Below, in pieces: positions 34,040 to 42,434 of a stretch of 64,000 nt of DNA. A program made the translations under genes and the position numbers. Source of the stretch: DASRHD01 sp035485575 (GTDB lineage Bacteria; Verrucomicrobiota; Verrucomicrobiia; Opitutales; Opitutaceae); NCBI GenBank assembly GCA_035485575.1, contig DATHNW010000014.1, forward strand, positions 1 through 64,000. The letters run 5' to 3'. The notes below the pieces were generated by a model. The model made no database searches. It was not told where the DNA came from and saw nothing but the letters and a program-made list of their open reading frames with translations. The stretch's first letter is position 1; each line of letters starts with the position of its first letter.

Positions 34040-34741
34040 ATGGCGAAGATCACCACCATCGGTTTCGACGCCGACGACACGCTTTGGTACAACGAGATCA
34101 TCTTTGAGCGTGCGCACGAGCGCTACCGCGCGCTGCTCGCGCGCCATCACGAGCGCGCCGCCGTGGACCGCGAACTTTATGCGACGGAGATGCGCAACCT
34201 CGAGCTCTACGGCTATGGCATAAAAAGTTTTGCCCTCAGTGCGATCGAGACCGCCATCCATCTTACCGAAGGGCGGATCGCGGCCGAAGAGATCCAGCAG
34301 ATCCTCGCCCTCGCCAAGGAAATGCTCGCGCATCCGGTCGAGTTGCTGCCCGGCGTGCGCGAGGCGGTCGCCGCGCTCGCGACCACGCATACGCTCCTCG
34401 TCATCACCAAGGGCGACTTGCGCGACCAGGAACGCAAGATGGCGGCGTCCGGCCTTGCGCCGCATTTTCGCGCCGTTGAAATTTTAAGCGAAAAAGACAG
34501 CCCGGCCTATGAGCGCGTGCTACGCAGGCACGGTGTCGCGCCCGCCGAATTCCTGATGGTGGGCAACTCGCTCAAGTCCGACATCCTGCCGGTGCTCGCG
34601 CTGGGCGGCGCTGGCGTGCACATCCCGTACGAACTGATGTGGCAGCATGAACGCGTGGAGTCCGCGCCCGAGGGCCATGCGCGATTCATGTCGCTCCCGG
34701 GCATCGGCGAACTGTCCGTGGCTCTGAACAAGCTGGGCTGA
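34040..34741 (+). CDS. HAD-superfamily hydrolase
   Basis: The 233-residue protein has all four HAD motifs: FDADDTLWYNE (residues 9-19, catalytic Asp pair), the Thr of LLVITKGD, a Lys in SEKDSPAYERVL, and VGNSLKSDILP. The cap insertion after motif I is helical, as in subfamily I phosphatases. The substrate cannot be inferred; phosphoglycolate-type or nucleotide substrates are both possible. The ATG at 34040, 45 bases after secA, was chosen because the longer frame overlaps secA. It converges with the phosphatase gene. Confidence 0.85.
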   Translation: MAKITTIGFDADDTLWYNEIIFERAHERYRALLARHHERAAVDRELYATEMRNLELYGYGIKSFALSAIETAIHLTEGRIAAEEIQQILALAKEMLAHPVELLPGVREAVAALATTHTLLVITKGDLRDQERKMAASGLAPHFRAVEILSEKDSPAYERVLRRHGVAPAEFLMVGNSLKSDILPVLALGGAGVHIPYELMWQHERVESAPEGHARFMSLPGIGELSVALNKLG

Positions 34742-34758
34742 GTTGCCCTGGGCGGGGC

Positions 34759-36285
34759 TTAGGCCTTCGTCACGCGAATGCGGTCGATTTCAATGCCGAA
34801 TTCGTCGATCTGGCGCAACAGAAGAGTTTGCGCGTCGATGTCGAAGAGAGTGAGGGAGTGGCGGTCGGAGACGAAGCGTTCCACGTAGTCGACGTTGCCG
34901 TCGTCCTCGCGCAGCCATTTCGACGGGTCGGAGGAAAAGCCGGCGTCGTAGAGGTGCTTGCCGCCCGCGCCCGTCGTAAGATGAATCACGCCCTCGGCGC
35001 GCGTGACCTTGTCGCCGTCAAAGGCGCGGTCGATGGTGAAGTCGCCGGGCACGCGGCGGTCCTTCTGGTTGATGGCGGACGCCTTGGCGGAATCCTTCGG
35101 TGCAAAGCGCAGTGGCCGGGTGCGCTGGTAGCTGTGTTCGTGGCCATTGAGCACGAAGGCGACGCCGTGGCGTTCCCAGATCGGATGCAGCACGCGCATG
35201 TGTTGTTCCTCGTAGTGCTCGAGGCCGACGTTGAAAGCAGGATGGTGATAGACGACGAACTTCCACGCGGCGTCGGTCGAACGCAGGTCGTCCTCGATCC
35301 AGGCCTGGAGCGCGGCATTGGTCGGATCGACATAAACGTTGGCATCGAGGCAGAGGAAATGCGCATCGCCGTAATCGAAGGAGTAGTTGGCCGTGCGGGG
35401 AAAGCGCGGGCCCGCGCAGGCGCGGAAAGCATTGAGTTTTTCCGCCGCGCCGATGATCGGCGTGGGCTGGGCGGGCGCGGGGCCGTTGAGCGGCAGGTGA
35501 AAATTCGTGTAGTAGGCGAGCGAGTCCGCGTCCTGGTCGAAGTTGGCCGCCGGGCGGCCATGGGCGTCCTTGCCGTGCACATCGTGGTTGGCTATGACCG
35601 TGTAAAACGGCACCGAGCGCAGCAGCGGCGCGCCGCCGCGCGGGCTGGCGACGTCGGCGTTGTAAACGGGGAAGAAGTACCGGCCGTACTCGTTGTCGAG
35701 GCCGCCTTCGTAGACATTGTCGCCGGTGTTCATGACGAAGTCGGGATGTGCCTGATAAGTCTGGTAGGCGATGGCGCGGTCGCTGACCTCGCCGAAGGAA
35801 TTGTCGCCGAAAGCGGCGAAGCGCACCGGCTGGCCGCGCGGCTGCCGCGTGGTGAAAAACCCCTCGGCGATGAGCTGGCCGTTGCATTTGACCTCGTAGA
35901 GATAGCGGGCGCCGAGTTCCAGGCCTTCAAGGGTGGCTGCGTAATTGAAGCGGCCCTCGGTGTCCTCCTTGCTTCCCTGCGTGCGTTCGTTGCGCGAAAT
36001 GGCGGCGGTGCGGCCGTAGGCTTTGTCCGGTCCGTAACGGACGGCAAAATCGGCGGCCCTGGCCTCCGTCTGCCATGCGAGGCGGATGGATTCCTTCCCG
36101 GGCACGAGTTTGCTTGAATCGCCGGGCTGGACATAGGGCAGGGCGGTGAAGAGCGGCACCAGCACCGGCTGGACCACGCGCGGATCGGTGGCGGCGAAAA
36201 GCCCGCGCCCGGCGGGAGTGAGGGCCAGGAACGTGATGCCCCCGGCCGAGCGAAGGAACTGGCGACGGGTAAACTGCATTTTCAT
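34759..36285 (-). CDS. Tat-exported purple-acid-phosphatase-like metallophosphatase
   Basis: The 508-residue protein starts with a Tat signal, FTRRQFLRSAGG (twin Arg), cleaved near residue 32. An N-terminal FN3-like domain (about 40-150) is followed by a calcineurin-type metallophosphoesterase domain: FAAFGDNSFGE, MNTGDNVYEGG, VIANHDVHGKD, VYHHPAFNVG, and LNGHEHSYQRTRP, the metal-ligand set of purple acid phosphatases. It probably releases phosphate from organic phosphomonoesters in the periplasm. It stands alone and faces lnt divergently. Confidence 0.85.
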   Translation of the reverse strand: MKMQFTRRQFLRSAGGITFLALTPAGRGLFAATDPRVVQPVLVPLFTALPYVQPGDSSKLVPGKESIRLAWQTEARAADFAVRYGPDKAYGRTAAISRNERTQGSKEDTEGRFNYAATLEGLELGARYLYEVKCNGQLIAEGFFTTRQPRGQPVRFAAFGDNSFGEVSDRAIAYQTYQAHPDFVMNTGDNVYEGGLDNEYGRYFFPVYNADVASPRGGAPLLRSVPFYTVIANHDVHGKDAHGRPAANFDQDADSLAYYTNFHLPLNGPAPAQPTPIIGAAEKLNAFRACAGPRFPRTANYSFDYGDAHFLCLDANVYVDPTNAALQAWIEDDLRSTDAAWKFVVYHHPAFNVGLEHYEEQHMRVLHPIWERHGVAFVLNGHEHSYQRTRPLRFAPKDSAKASAINQKDRRVPGDFTIDRAFDGDKVTRAEGVIHLTTGAGGKHLYDAGFSSDPSKWLREDDGNVDYVERFVSDRHSLTLFDIDAQTLLLRQIDEFGIEIDRIRVTKA

Positions 36286-36430
36286 GAGGAGCGTCGGTTA
36301 AGCCCATTTGAATCCCAGCCTGTTTTTCAGCGCAAACCTCAAAGCCGGCGCCATGTCACAGAAGGGTGAAATCCAACTGTGTTTCGGGTCTTGAACGCCG
36401 CCATCCCTTTGCCGCAAGCTCACTCTCTCC

Positions 36431-38149
36431 ATGCCTGATTCCGCTGCGCAGCCCTTCGATCCCTACGCCGAGACGCCGTCGTTCTGGCAGAAAAATTCCA
36501 CGCTGCTCTGGGCGATTACGGTGGGCATTGCGACGGCGGTGCTGACGGTGCTGTCCTTTCCTCCCGGCGACGTGCCGGAGTTCGCCTACGCCTTCGCGGC
36601 GCCGGCGATTTTCTGGGCCTATGAGCGGCCGCGATTCAAGCTTTTCGCATTTGTGCTTCTCGCCGCGCAGGCGGTGGCGTGGACGATCCTGCTCGGCTGG
36701 CTGCATCACGTCACCTGGCTCGGCCTGCTGCTGCTCGGGCCGTTCGTGGGCGTGTGGAACGGACTGTGGTTTCTCGGCGCGTGGTGGATTTTACCACGGA
36801 TGCGCGGCCGGCAGGTGCCGTTGCGGCTGCTTGCCATGCTCGGGCTCGCTGGATTATGGGTGTTGATCGAGTGGACGCGCACGTGGGTGCTGGGAGGGTT
36901 TCCCTGGCTGCCACTGGCGGCGAGCCAATGGCAGCGTAGCGCCGTGCTGCAGATCGCGGCTTACACCGGCGCGTGGGGCGTGTCGTTTGTCCTGGTTGTT
37001 TTCAACCTCGGCTTTGCCACCTGGGCCCACCATGCGCTGCGTGAAAGCGCGCCGGGCCTGCGGCGCCGTCCGCCGGAGTTCATGTTTGCGCTGATCATCC
37101 TGATGTTCGCCACCATGCTGCCGCTGAGCGAGACTTTCCATCGCGCGGGGTTTGCGCAGCCGCTGGCGCGCGTGGCCTTCGTGCAGCCGGACATTCCCCA
37201 GGCCGTGAAATGGGATCCGGCTCGCGGGCCGGCGATCCTCGACCTGTTGGAAAAAAGCACACTTGATGCCGCGGCGTCGTATCCGGACGTCATCCTCTGG
37301 CCGGAGGCGACGACCCCGTGGGCCGTGCGAGGAGACGACCAGGTGCGCGTATGGGCCGAGGGGCTTGTGCGCAAGGCGCATGTGCCGCTCGTGCTCGGCT
37401 CCGACGCGATCGAGCAGGTGAACCAGCCAGGCGAAAAGTGGTTCAACGCCGCGTGCGTGATCGATCCCGCCTCGGGCCTGTCACCGGTTTATTATGCAAA
37501 GCGCAAGCTCGTGCAGTTTGGCGAATACGTGCCGCTGCGGCCGCTGCTGGGCTGGTTGAAAAAATTCGTGCCCATCGGCGACGACGATTATTCGCGCGGG
37601 CATGCCGCCGTGCCGCTCGTGGTCGGCCTCGGCGACCATGCGCTCACCCTCGGCCCGCTGATTTGCTACGAGGACACGTTTCCGAACCTGGCGCGGGAAG
37701 ACACGCTGGCTGGCGCTGATGCGCTGGTGGTGCTGACCAACAATGCGTGGTTCGGGGAGGGTGGGGCCGCCTACCAGCACGCGGCCCATTCGGTGCTTCG
37801 CGCCGTGGAAACGCGCCGGCCCGTGCTGCGCTGCGGCAATGCCGGCTGGAGCGGCTGGATCGACGAATTCGGCGGTGTCCGCGCGGTGCTGACGAATGAC
37901 GCGGGCAGCGTGTATTTTCGCGGCACGCAGACCGTGGCGGTGACGCGCGATGCGCGCTGGATCGGCCGCGAAAGCTATTATGTGCAGCACGGCGACTGGT
38001 TTGTCGCGTGGTGCGCGGTGTTCGCTGGACTCGGCTGGGCTGCCGTTGCCACCGGCCGGCCGCCGGCGGGCCCGGCTGCGTCCGCCGATGACACGGCAGA
38101 CCCCGATGACCGCGGAAGCCCGCTGGCGAAAAAATTTGATCCGCACTGA
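36431..38149 (+). CDS. lnt: Apolipoprotein N-acyltransferase
   Basis: Lnt adds the third acyl chain to lipoproteins at the inner membrane. The 572-residue protein has about seven hydrophobic helices in its first 240 residues, followed by a periplasmic nitrilase domain. The Glu-Lys-Cys triad is visible: Glu in DVILWPEATTPW, Lys in YYAKRKLVQFGEYVPL, and Cys in LGPLICYEDTFPNLAR. A last membrane segment (GDWFVAWCAVFAGLGWAAVA) precedes a short tail. It is consistent with the several lipoproteins of this organism, including the one at 30106. Confidence 0.95.
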   Translation: MPDSAAQPFDPYAETPSFWQKNSTLLWAITVGIATAVLTVLSFPPGDVPEFAYAFAAPAIFWAYERPRFKLFAFVLLAAQAVAWTILLGWLHHVTWLGLLLLGPFVGVWNGLWFLGAWWILPRMRGRQVPLRLLAMLGLAGLWVLIEWTRTWVLGGFPWLPLAASQWQRSAVLQIAAYTGAWGVSFVLVVFNLGFATWAHHALRESAPGLRRRPPEFMFALIILMFATMLPLSETFHRAGFAQPLARVAFVQPDIPQAVKWDPARGPAILDLLEKSTLDAAASYPDVILWPEATTPWAVRGDDQVRVWAEGLVRKAHVPLVLGSDAIEQVNQPGEKWFNAACVIDPASGLSPVYYAKRKLVQFGEYVPLRPLLGWLKKFVPIGDDDYSRGHAAVPLVVGLGDHALTLGPLICYEDTFPNLAREDTLAGADALVVLTNNAWFGEGGAAYQHAAHSVLRAVETRRPVLRCGNAGWSGWIDEFGGVRAVLTNDAGSVYFRGTQTVAVTRDARWIGRESYYVQHGDWFVAWCAVFAGLGWAAVATGRPPAGPAASADDTADPDDRGSPLAKKFDPH

Positions 38150-38203
38150 TTTTCATTGGTTGAGTCGGTTGCTTCATTCGCTCAACGTGCTTCCTTCCTG
38201 ATT

Positions 38204-39412
38204 ATGAAAACTCCCCGTTACCCAATCCTTCTGGCGCTTCCCTTCGTGGCTTCCATCGCCCTGTGCGCCGCCGACAAGATGACCGTGACTGTCACCAATG
38301 ATCTCGATATTGTCCGTCCGGCCGAGGTCATCGAAGTGCCGTGGAAGGAAATCGCCAGCCACCTGCCCGGCGCGCTGCCCAATCACATCGCGGTGAGGGA
38401 CGCCGGCGGGGCGCTCGTGCCCGACCAGTTGATCAATTTTCGTCCCGAAGAGCGCCGCGACTACTACCAAAGCCTCATTTTCCAGCATGATTTCGCAGCC
38501 GGCGAACGCACGGCTACCTTCACGCTTGAGGTGACGGACGCGCCGCTGCCGCCGTTTCCGGCGAAAGTCTCTGCACGCTATGTCCCGGAGCGTTTCGATG
38601 ACTTTGCCTGGGAAAACGACCGCATTGCCCATCGCATTTATGGACCGGCCCTGGAGACGCCCGCCGGCGGCAAGGACCAGGCGGTCAACAGCGGCGTGGA
38701 CGTATGGGCCAAGCGGGTGCGCTATCCGATCGTGGATCGGTGGTATTTGATGGGACACTACCACGAGGACTCCGGCGAAGGACTCGATATGTATGACGTC
38801 GGCACAAAGGAAGGCATCACGCGCGGCGATGGCGGCACCGGCGTCTGGGACGGGAAGGCGCTGCATGTTTCGCACAACTGGAAAACCTGGCGGGTCCTCG
38901 CCAACGGCCCCATTCGCGCCGTATTTGAGCTTACCTACGCGCCATGGGATGCGGGCAACGGCATCATGATCACCGAGACCAAGCACTTCATCGTCGATGC
39001 CGGCCGCAACCTCGACCAGGTCACGAGCACTTTTACTTTCCAAGGTGCGGACGAACTCACCGTCGGCCTCGGTCTCGGCAAGCATGTGAAGGCCACCGCC
39101 GAGCTCAGCAAGGATTCGGATGAAGACCATATGTGCTGGATCACCCTGTGGGAAAAATATCCCAAGGCCTCCATCGGCTGTGCCGTCATGGTCAAACCCG
39201 AGGATTTCTCGGGCTTTGCCGAGGACAATCTCAACCATCTTCTACTCGCTCGGGTGAAGTCCGGTCAGCCCCTGCATTATTACCTCGGTGCCTGCTGGGA
39301 CAAGAGCGGCGATTTTGCCTCGAAGCAGGATTGGAACGCTTATCTGGCCTCGTGGGCCAAGCGCGCGGAGTCGCCGGTCACTGTCGCGATCGATCCGGTG
39401 CCGCAAAAATAA
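38204..39412 (+). CDS. Exported DUF4861 protein, pectin-catabolism associated
   Basis: The ATG at 38204 gives 402 residues with a signal peptide (residues 1-22, ILLALPFVASIALCAAD). The body matches the DUF4861 pattern: an N-terminal VTNDLDIVRPAEVIEVPW strand, a long beta-rich domain with RYPIVDRWYLMGHYHEDSGEGLDMYDVG, and YYLGACWDKSGDF near the end. Family members are commonly encoded beside pectin and rhamnogalacturonan degradation genes and are suspected carbohydrate-active enzymes, but no reaction is known to me. It lies 42 bases before kduI and probably forms an operon with kduI-kduD. Confidence 0.8.
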   Translation: MKTPRYPILLALPFVASIALCAADKMTVTVTNDLDIVRPAEVIEVPWKEIASHLPGALPNHIAVRDAGGALVPDQLINFRPEERRDYYQSLIFQHDFAAGERTATFTLEVTDAPLPPFPAKVSARYVPERFDDFAWENDRIAHRIYGPALETPAGGKDQAVNSGVDVWAKRVRYPIVDRWYLMGHYHEDSGEGLDMYDVGTKEGITRGDGGTGVWDGKALHVSHNWKTWRVLANGPIRAVFELTYAPWDAGNGIMITETKHFIVDAGRNLDQVTSTFTFQGADELTVGLGLGKHVKATAELSKDSDEDHMCWITLWEKYPKASIGCAVMVKPEDFSGFAEDNLNHLLLARVKSGQPLHYYLGACWDKSGDFASKQDWNAYLASWAKRAESPVTVAIDPVPQK

Positions 39413-39454
39413 GCACATCCGCCGGGCCCTGCCGGCCAAATTTTTGATTCACGC

Positions 39455-40282
39455 ATGAAACTTCACTACTTCCCGAGTCCCGCCGAAACCAACACGCTCT
39501 CCACGGAGAAACTGCGCGATTACTTCCTGATCGGCGGTCTGTTCCAGCCCGGCCAGCTCACCGCGCATTACACCGATCTCGATCGCATGATCACCGGTGC
39601 CGCGGTCCCGACGACGGCGCCGCTGACATTGCCGGCCAGCAAGGAGGAGACCGGCACCAGTTTCTTCCTCGAACGCCGCGAAATCGGCATCCTCAACCTC
39701 GGCGCGCCCGGCGTGGTGCGCACCGGCGGCACGAAGTATGATATTGGTACGCTCGACTGCATTTACATTGGCCTCGGCGAAAAAGAGGTCGTGTTCGAAA
39801 ACGGCCCCAGCGGCCAGGCGCAGTTTTACTTCATCAGCACGCCGGCGCATGCGAAATACCCGACGGCCGTGGTGCGGCGTGCGGACATCAAGACCGATCC
39901 CATCGGCGACCCCGCCAAGGCCAACCGCCGTCGCATCAACCGGCTCATCCACCTCGACGGCATCAAAAGCTGCCAGCTCGTCATGGGCTTCACCGAATTT
40001 GAACCCGGCAGCGTGTGGAACACCATGCCGCCGCACACGCACAGCCGCCGCACCGAGATTTATCTCTATTTCGACCTCGGAGACAATGCCGTCGTGCACC
40101 TCATGGGCGAGCCGAAGGCGACGCGCCACCTCATTGTGCGCGACCGCGAAGCCGTGCTTTCTCCGGCCTGGTCAATTCACTGCGGCGCCGGCACGGGCGC
40201 CTACCGCTTCGTGTGGGCCATGGGCGGCGACAACCAGGTATTCTCCGACATGGATCCTGCGCCGCTGTCCGAATTGCGCTGA
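39455..40282 (+). CDS. kduI: 5-dehydro-4-deoxy-D-glucuronate isomerase
   Basis: KduI isomerises 5-keto-4-deoxyuronate, the product of unsaturated uronate release from pectin-type polymers, to 2,5-diketo-3-deoxygluconate. The 275-residue cupin protein has the zinc site MPPHTHSRRTEIYLYFDL (HxH...E) near residues 194-210, the start LHYFPSPAETNTLSTEKLRD, and a C-terminal SIHCGAGTGAYRFVWAMGGDN block. It is directly upstream of kduD, the next enzyme in the pathway. Confidence 0.97.
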   Translation: MKLHYFPSPAETNTLSTEKLRDYFLIGGLFQPGQLTAHYTDLDRMITGAAVPTTAPLTLPASKEETGTSFFLERREIGILNLGAPGVVRTGGTKYDIGTLDCIYIGLGEKEVVFENGPSGQAQFYFISTPAHAKYPTAVVRRADIKTDPIGDPAKANRRRINRLIHLDGIKSCQLVMGFTEFEPGSVWNTMPPHTHSRRTEIYLYFDLGDNAVVHLMGEPKATRHLIVRDREAVLSPAWSIHCGAGTGAYRFVWAMGGDNQVFSDMDPAPLSELR

Positions 40283-40333
40283 GTTTCCTGCCACCCTTTC
40301 CCTTCACCACTTCATCCCCTAATCATCACCACC

Positions 40334-41101
40334 ATGAGTTCGGTCCTCGACAGTTTTAAACTAAACGGAAAAACCGCCATCGTCACCGGCGCCTCGCGCG
40401 GTCTGGGCCAGGGCATGGCGCTCGCGCTGGCCGAGGCCGGCGCCGACATCGTCGCCGTGGACATCCTCCCTTCGGAGGACACCCGCACCCAGGTGATGGC
40501 GCTCGGTCGCAAGTGCATCACCCTCGCGGCCAATCTCGGCGACCGCAAGGCGATCCCCGGCGTCATCGAGGAGGCGAAGAAGACCTTCCCGAGCCTCGAC
40601 ATCCTCGTGAATTGCGCGGGCATTATCCGCCGCGAAGACTTCGAAAAATTCACGGAAAAGGACTGGGACGACGTGATGGGCATCAACATCAACGCGGTGT
40701 TTTTTATCAGCCAGATTTTTGTCCGCGAGGCGATTGCGCGCAAAGGTTCGGCCAAGATCATCAATATCGCCTCAATGCTCTCCTTCCAGGGCGGCATCCG
40801 CGTGCCTTCCTACACTGCTTCCAAGAGCGCCGTGCAGGGCCTGACCCGTCTTATCGCCAGCGAGCTGGGCGGCAAGGGCATCAACTGCAACGCCATCGCT
40901 CCTGGCTACATGGCGACCGACAACACCGCCCCGCTTCGCGCCGACCCCGATCGCAGCGCCTCCATCCTGGCCCGCATTCCCGCCGGCCGCTGGGGCACGC
41001 CTGCCGATCTCAAGGGCGCGGTGGTGTTCCTCGCTTCGCCTGCCTCCGACTATGTCAACGGCTACACCGTGGCCGTCGACGGCGGCTGGCTGGCCCGCTG
41101 A
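40334..41101 (+). CDS. kduD: 2-dehydro-3-deoxy-D-gluconate 5-dehydrogenase (SDR)
   Basis: KduD reduces 2,5-diketo-3-deoxygluconate to 2-keto-3-deoxygluconate. The 255-residue short-chain dehydrogenase has TGASRGLGQGMALALAEAG for NAD(P) binding, NCAGIIRREDFEKF, the catalytic Ser/Tyr/Lys in NIASMLSFQGG and SYTASKSAVQGL, and the YVNGYTVAVDGGWLAR end. The fit with KduD, rather than other SDRs, comes from these segments and from kduI next door (51-base spacer). KDG kinase and aldolase are not in the window. Confidence 0.95.
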   Translation: MSSVLDSFKLNGKTAIVTGASRGLGQGMALALAEAGADIVAVDILPSEDTRTQVMALGRKCITLAANLGDRKAIPGVIEEAKKTFPSLDILVNCAGIIRREDFEKFTEKDWDDVMGININAVFFISQIFVREAIARKGSAKIINIASMLSFQGGIRVPSYTASKSAVQGLTRLIASELGGKGINCNAIAPGYMATDNTAPLRADPDRSASILARIPAGRWGTPADLKGAVVFLASPASDYVNGYTVAVDGGWLAR

Positions 41102-41181
41102 GTTTCCTGCAGAAAAATTTTCTTTTGATGCAGGGGACGGCCGGTTTCCCCGGTTCTTTTCCGCTGTGCCGAAATGCAAAT

Positions 41182-41202
41182 CACCGGCATGAAGCGCCGG
41201 TG
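41182..41202. terminator. Hairpin after kduD
   Basis: CACCGGC (41182-41188) and GCCGGTG (41196-41202) form a perfect seven-base stem around ATGAAGC. A second pair, CCTGCA (41106-41111) and TGCAGG (41129-41134), flanks an AT-rich loop just upstream. No T-run follows the first hairpin, so terminator function is only probable. Confidence 0.4.
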
Positions 41203-41215
41203 CCCAGAAAGGTAT

Positions 41216-41268
41216 TGCTTAAGGCGGCGTGATGGAAGTTTGTGGACTTGAGGTTATATCCTTAAGCA
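41216..41268. promoter_or_regulatory. Paired inverted operator-like sites upstream of the LacI gene
   Basis: TGCTTAAGG (41216-41224) and its exact reverse complement CCTTAAGCA (41260-41268) flank the presumed promoter, with centres 43-44 bases apart, about four helical turns. Each contains the CTTAAG palindrome. The second touches the LacI-gene start at 41270. LacI-family regulators often bind such paired sites and loop the DNA, so autoregulation is a reasonable inference. Confidence 0.5.
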
Positions 41269-41269
41269 C

Positions 41270-42301
41270 ATGAGCAAACCCGTTACGATGAAGGCCATCG
41301 CCGCGCAGGCGGCCGTGACACAGGCCACCGTTTCGATGAGCCTGGCGGGCAATCCGCGCATCCCGCAGTCGACCCGCGACCGCATCCAGGGCATTGCGCA
41401 GAAACTCGGCTACCGGCCCAATGCCTACATCTCGGCGCTCATGCGCATCCGCCGGCAGGGCAGGGCGCAAAGCGACCGCCCGGTGCTGGCGCTGGTCAAC
41501 AATCTGGGCCGGGCGGATGGCTGGCGCACGCACTCGTCGCAGACGATCCTGCAGATGCGCGAGGGCGCCATCGAGCGCGCCGCCCAGCGCGGCTATCGCG
41601 GCCAGGAATTCTGGCTGCACCAGGATGGGATGTCGACCGAACGCTTCAGCGAGATGCTGCATGCGCGCGCCATCCAGGGCCTTCTGCTCAGCCCGCTGCC
41701 CGATGGAGTGTCGTTGCCCAAATTGAACTGGGATTATTTCGCCGCCGTCGCCCTCAGCGTACCGCAGCCTTCGTTCACCATCACCACCGTTTGCAACGAC
41801 CATTATTTCTCTGCCTTGCAGGCGATTCGTGAGTGCCATCAGCGCGGTTATCGCCGGCCGGGCCTGCTCATGCACCGCGTGCACCGCGAGCGCTTCCATG
41901 GACGGTGGGATGCCGGATATTTTGTTGCACGGCATATGCTGCCGGGCATCACGCTGGCGAGTCCGTTGCTTTTTTCCGGCGACCGGCCGAAGCCGGACGT
42001 GCTCAAAAAATGGCTCAAGAGCCAGCAGCCGGACGTCATTCTCTCCTCCATGGCCGATGTCGTTCAGGGCATGCTGCGGGACATGGGCGGCTGGCGCGTC
42101 CCGGGTGACATCGGCCTGGCCTGGCTTTCCTGTCCCAGCCCCGGCCATGCCATCAGTGGAATCTACCAGAATGGCCGGTTGATCGGCGCGACGGCGGTCG
42201 ACGCGCTGATCAGCATGATTGAGCGCAACGACCGCGGTCTGCCGGGACAGGCCACCTCCATCATGGTCGAGGGTCAGTGGAATCCAGGCCAGACGCTGTG
42301 A
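41270..42301 (+). CDS. LacI-family transcriptional regulator
   Basis: The 343-residue protein has the LacI-type helix-turn-helix at residues 5-25 (MKAIAAQAAVTQATVSMSL), the hinge-region sequence STRDRIQGIAQKLGYRPNAY, and a periplasmic-binding-like effector domain. The effector is probably a sugar or uronate from the surrounding polysaccharide locus. The gene sits between kduD and the fucosidase gene, so it is the likely local regulator of this locus. The C-terminal dimerisation segment is typical (QNGRLIGATAVDALISMIER). Confidence 0.92.
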   Translation: MSKPVTMKAIAAQAAVTQATVSMSLAGNPRIPQSTRDRIQGIAQKLGYRPNAYISALMRIRRQGRAQSDRPVLALVNNLGRADGWRTHSSQTILQMREGAIERAAQRGYRGQEFWLHQDGMSTERFSEMLHARAIQGLLLSPLPDGVSLPKLNWDYFAAVALSVPQPSFTITTVCNDHYFSALQAIRECHQRGYRRPGLLMHRVHRERFHGRWDAGYFVARHMLPGITLASPLLFSGDRPKPDVLKKWLKSQQPDVILSSMADVVQGMLRDMGGWRVPGDIGLAWLSCPSPGHAISGIYQNGRLIGATAVDALISMIERNDRGLPGQATSIMVEGQWNPGQTL

Positions 42302-42329
42302 AGGTTTTGAGCGGGTGAGCCCAATTCTG

Positions 42330-42342
42330 TTTAACGATTAAA
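42330..42342. promoter_or_regulatory. AT-rich palindrome before the GH29 gene
   Basis: TTTAACGATTAAA (five-base arms around CGA) lies in the GC-rich 133-base spacer between the LacI gene and the GH29 gene. It could be an operator or part of a promoter. The evidence is limited to the symmetry. Confidence 0.3.
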
Positions 42343-42434
42343 TCGGCGCCGGGCTTACGTGCGTCATTCAAGTCTTGCATGCTGGCCGATGCGGTTTGCA
42401 ACCATGTTGCGCGCCCAGCGTCAGACCAATCTTC

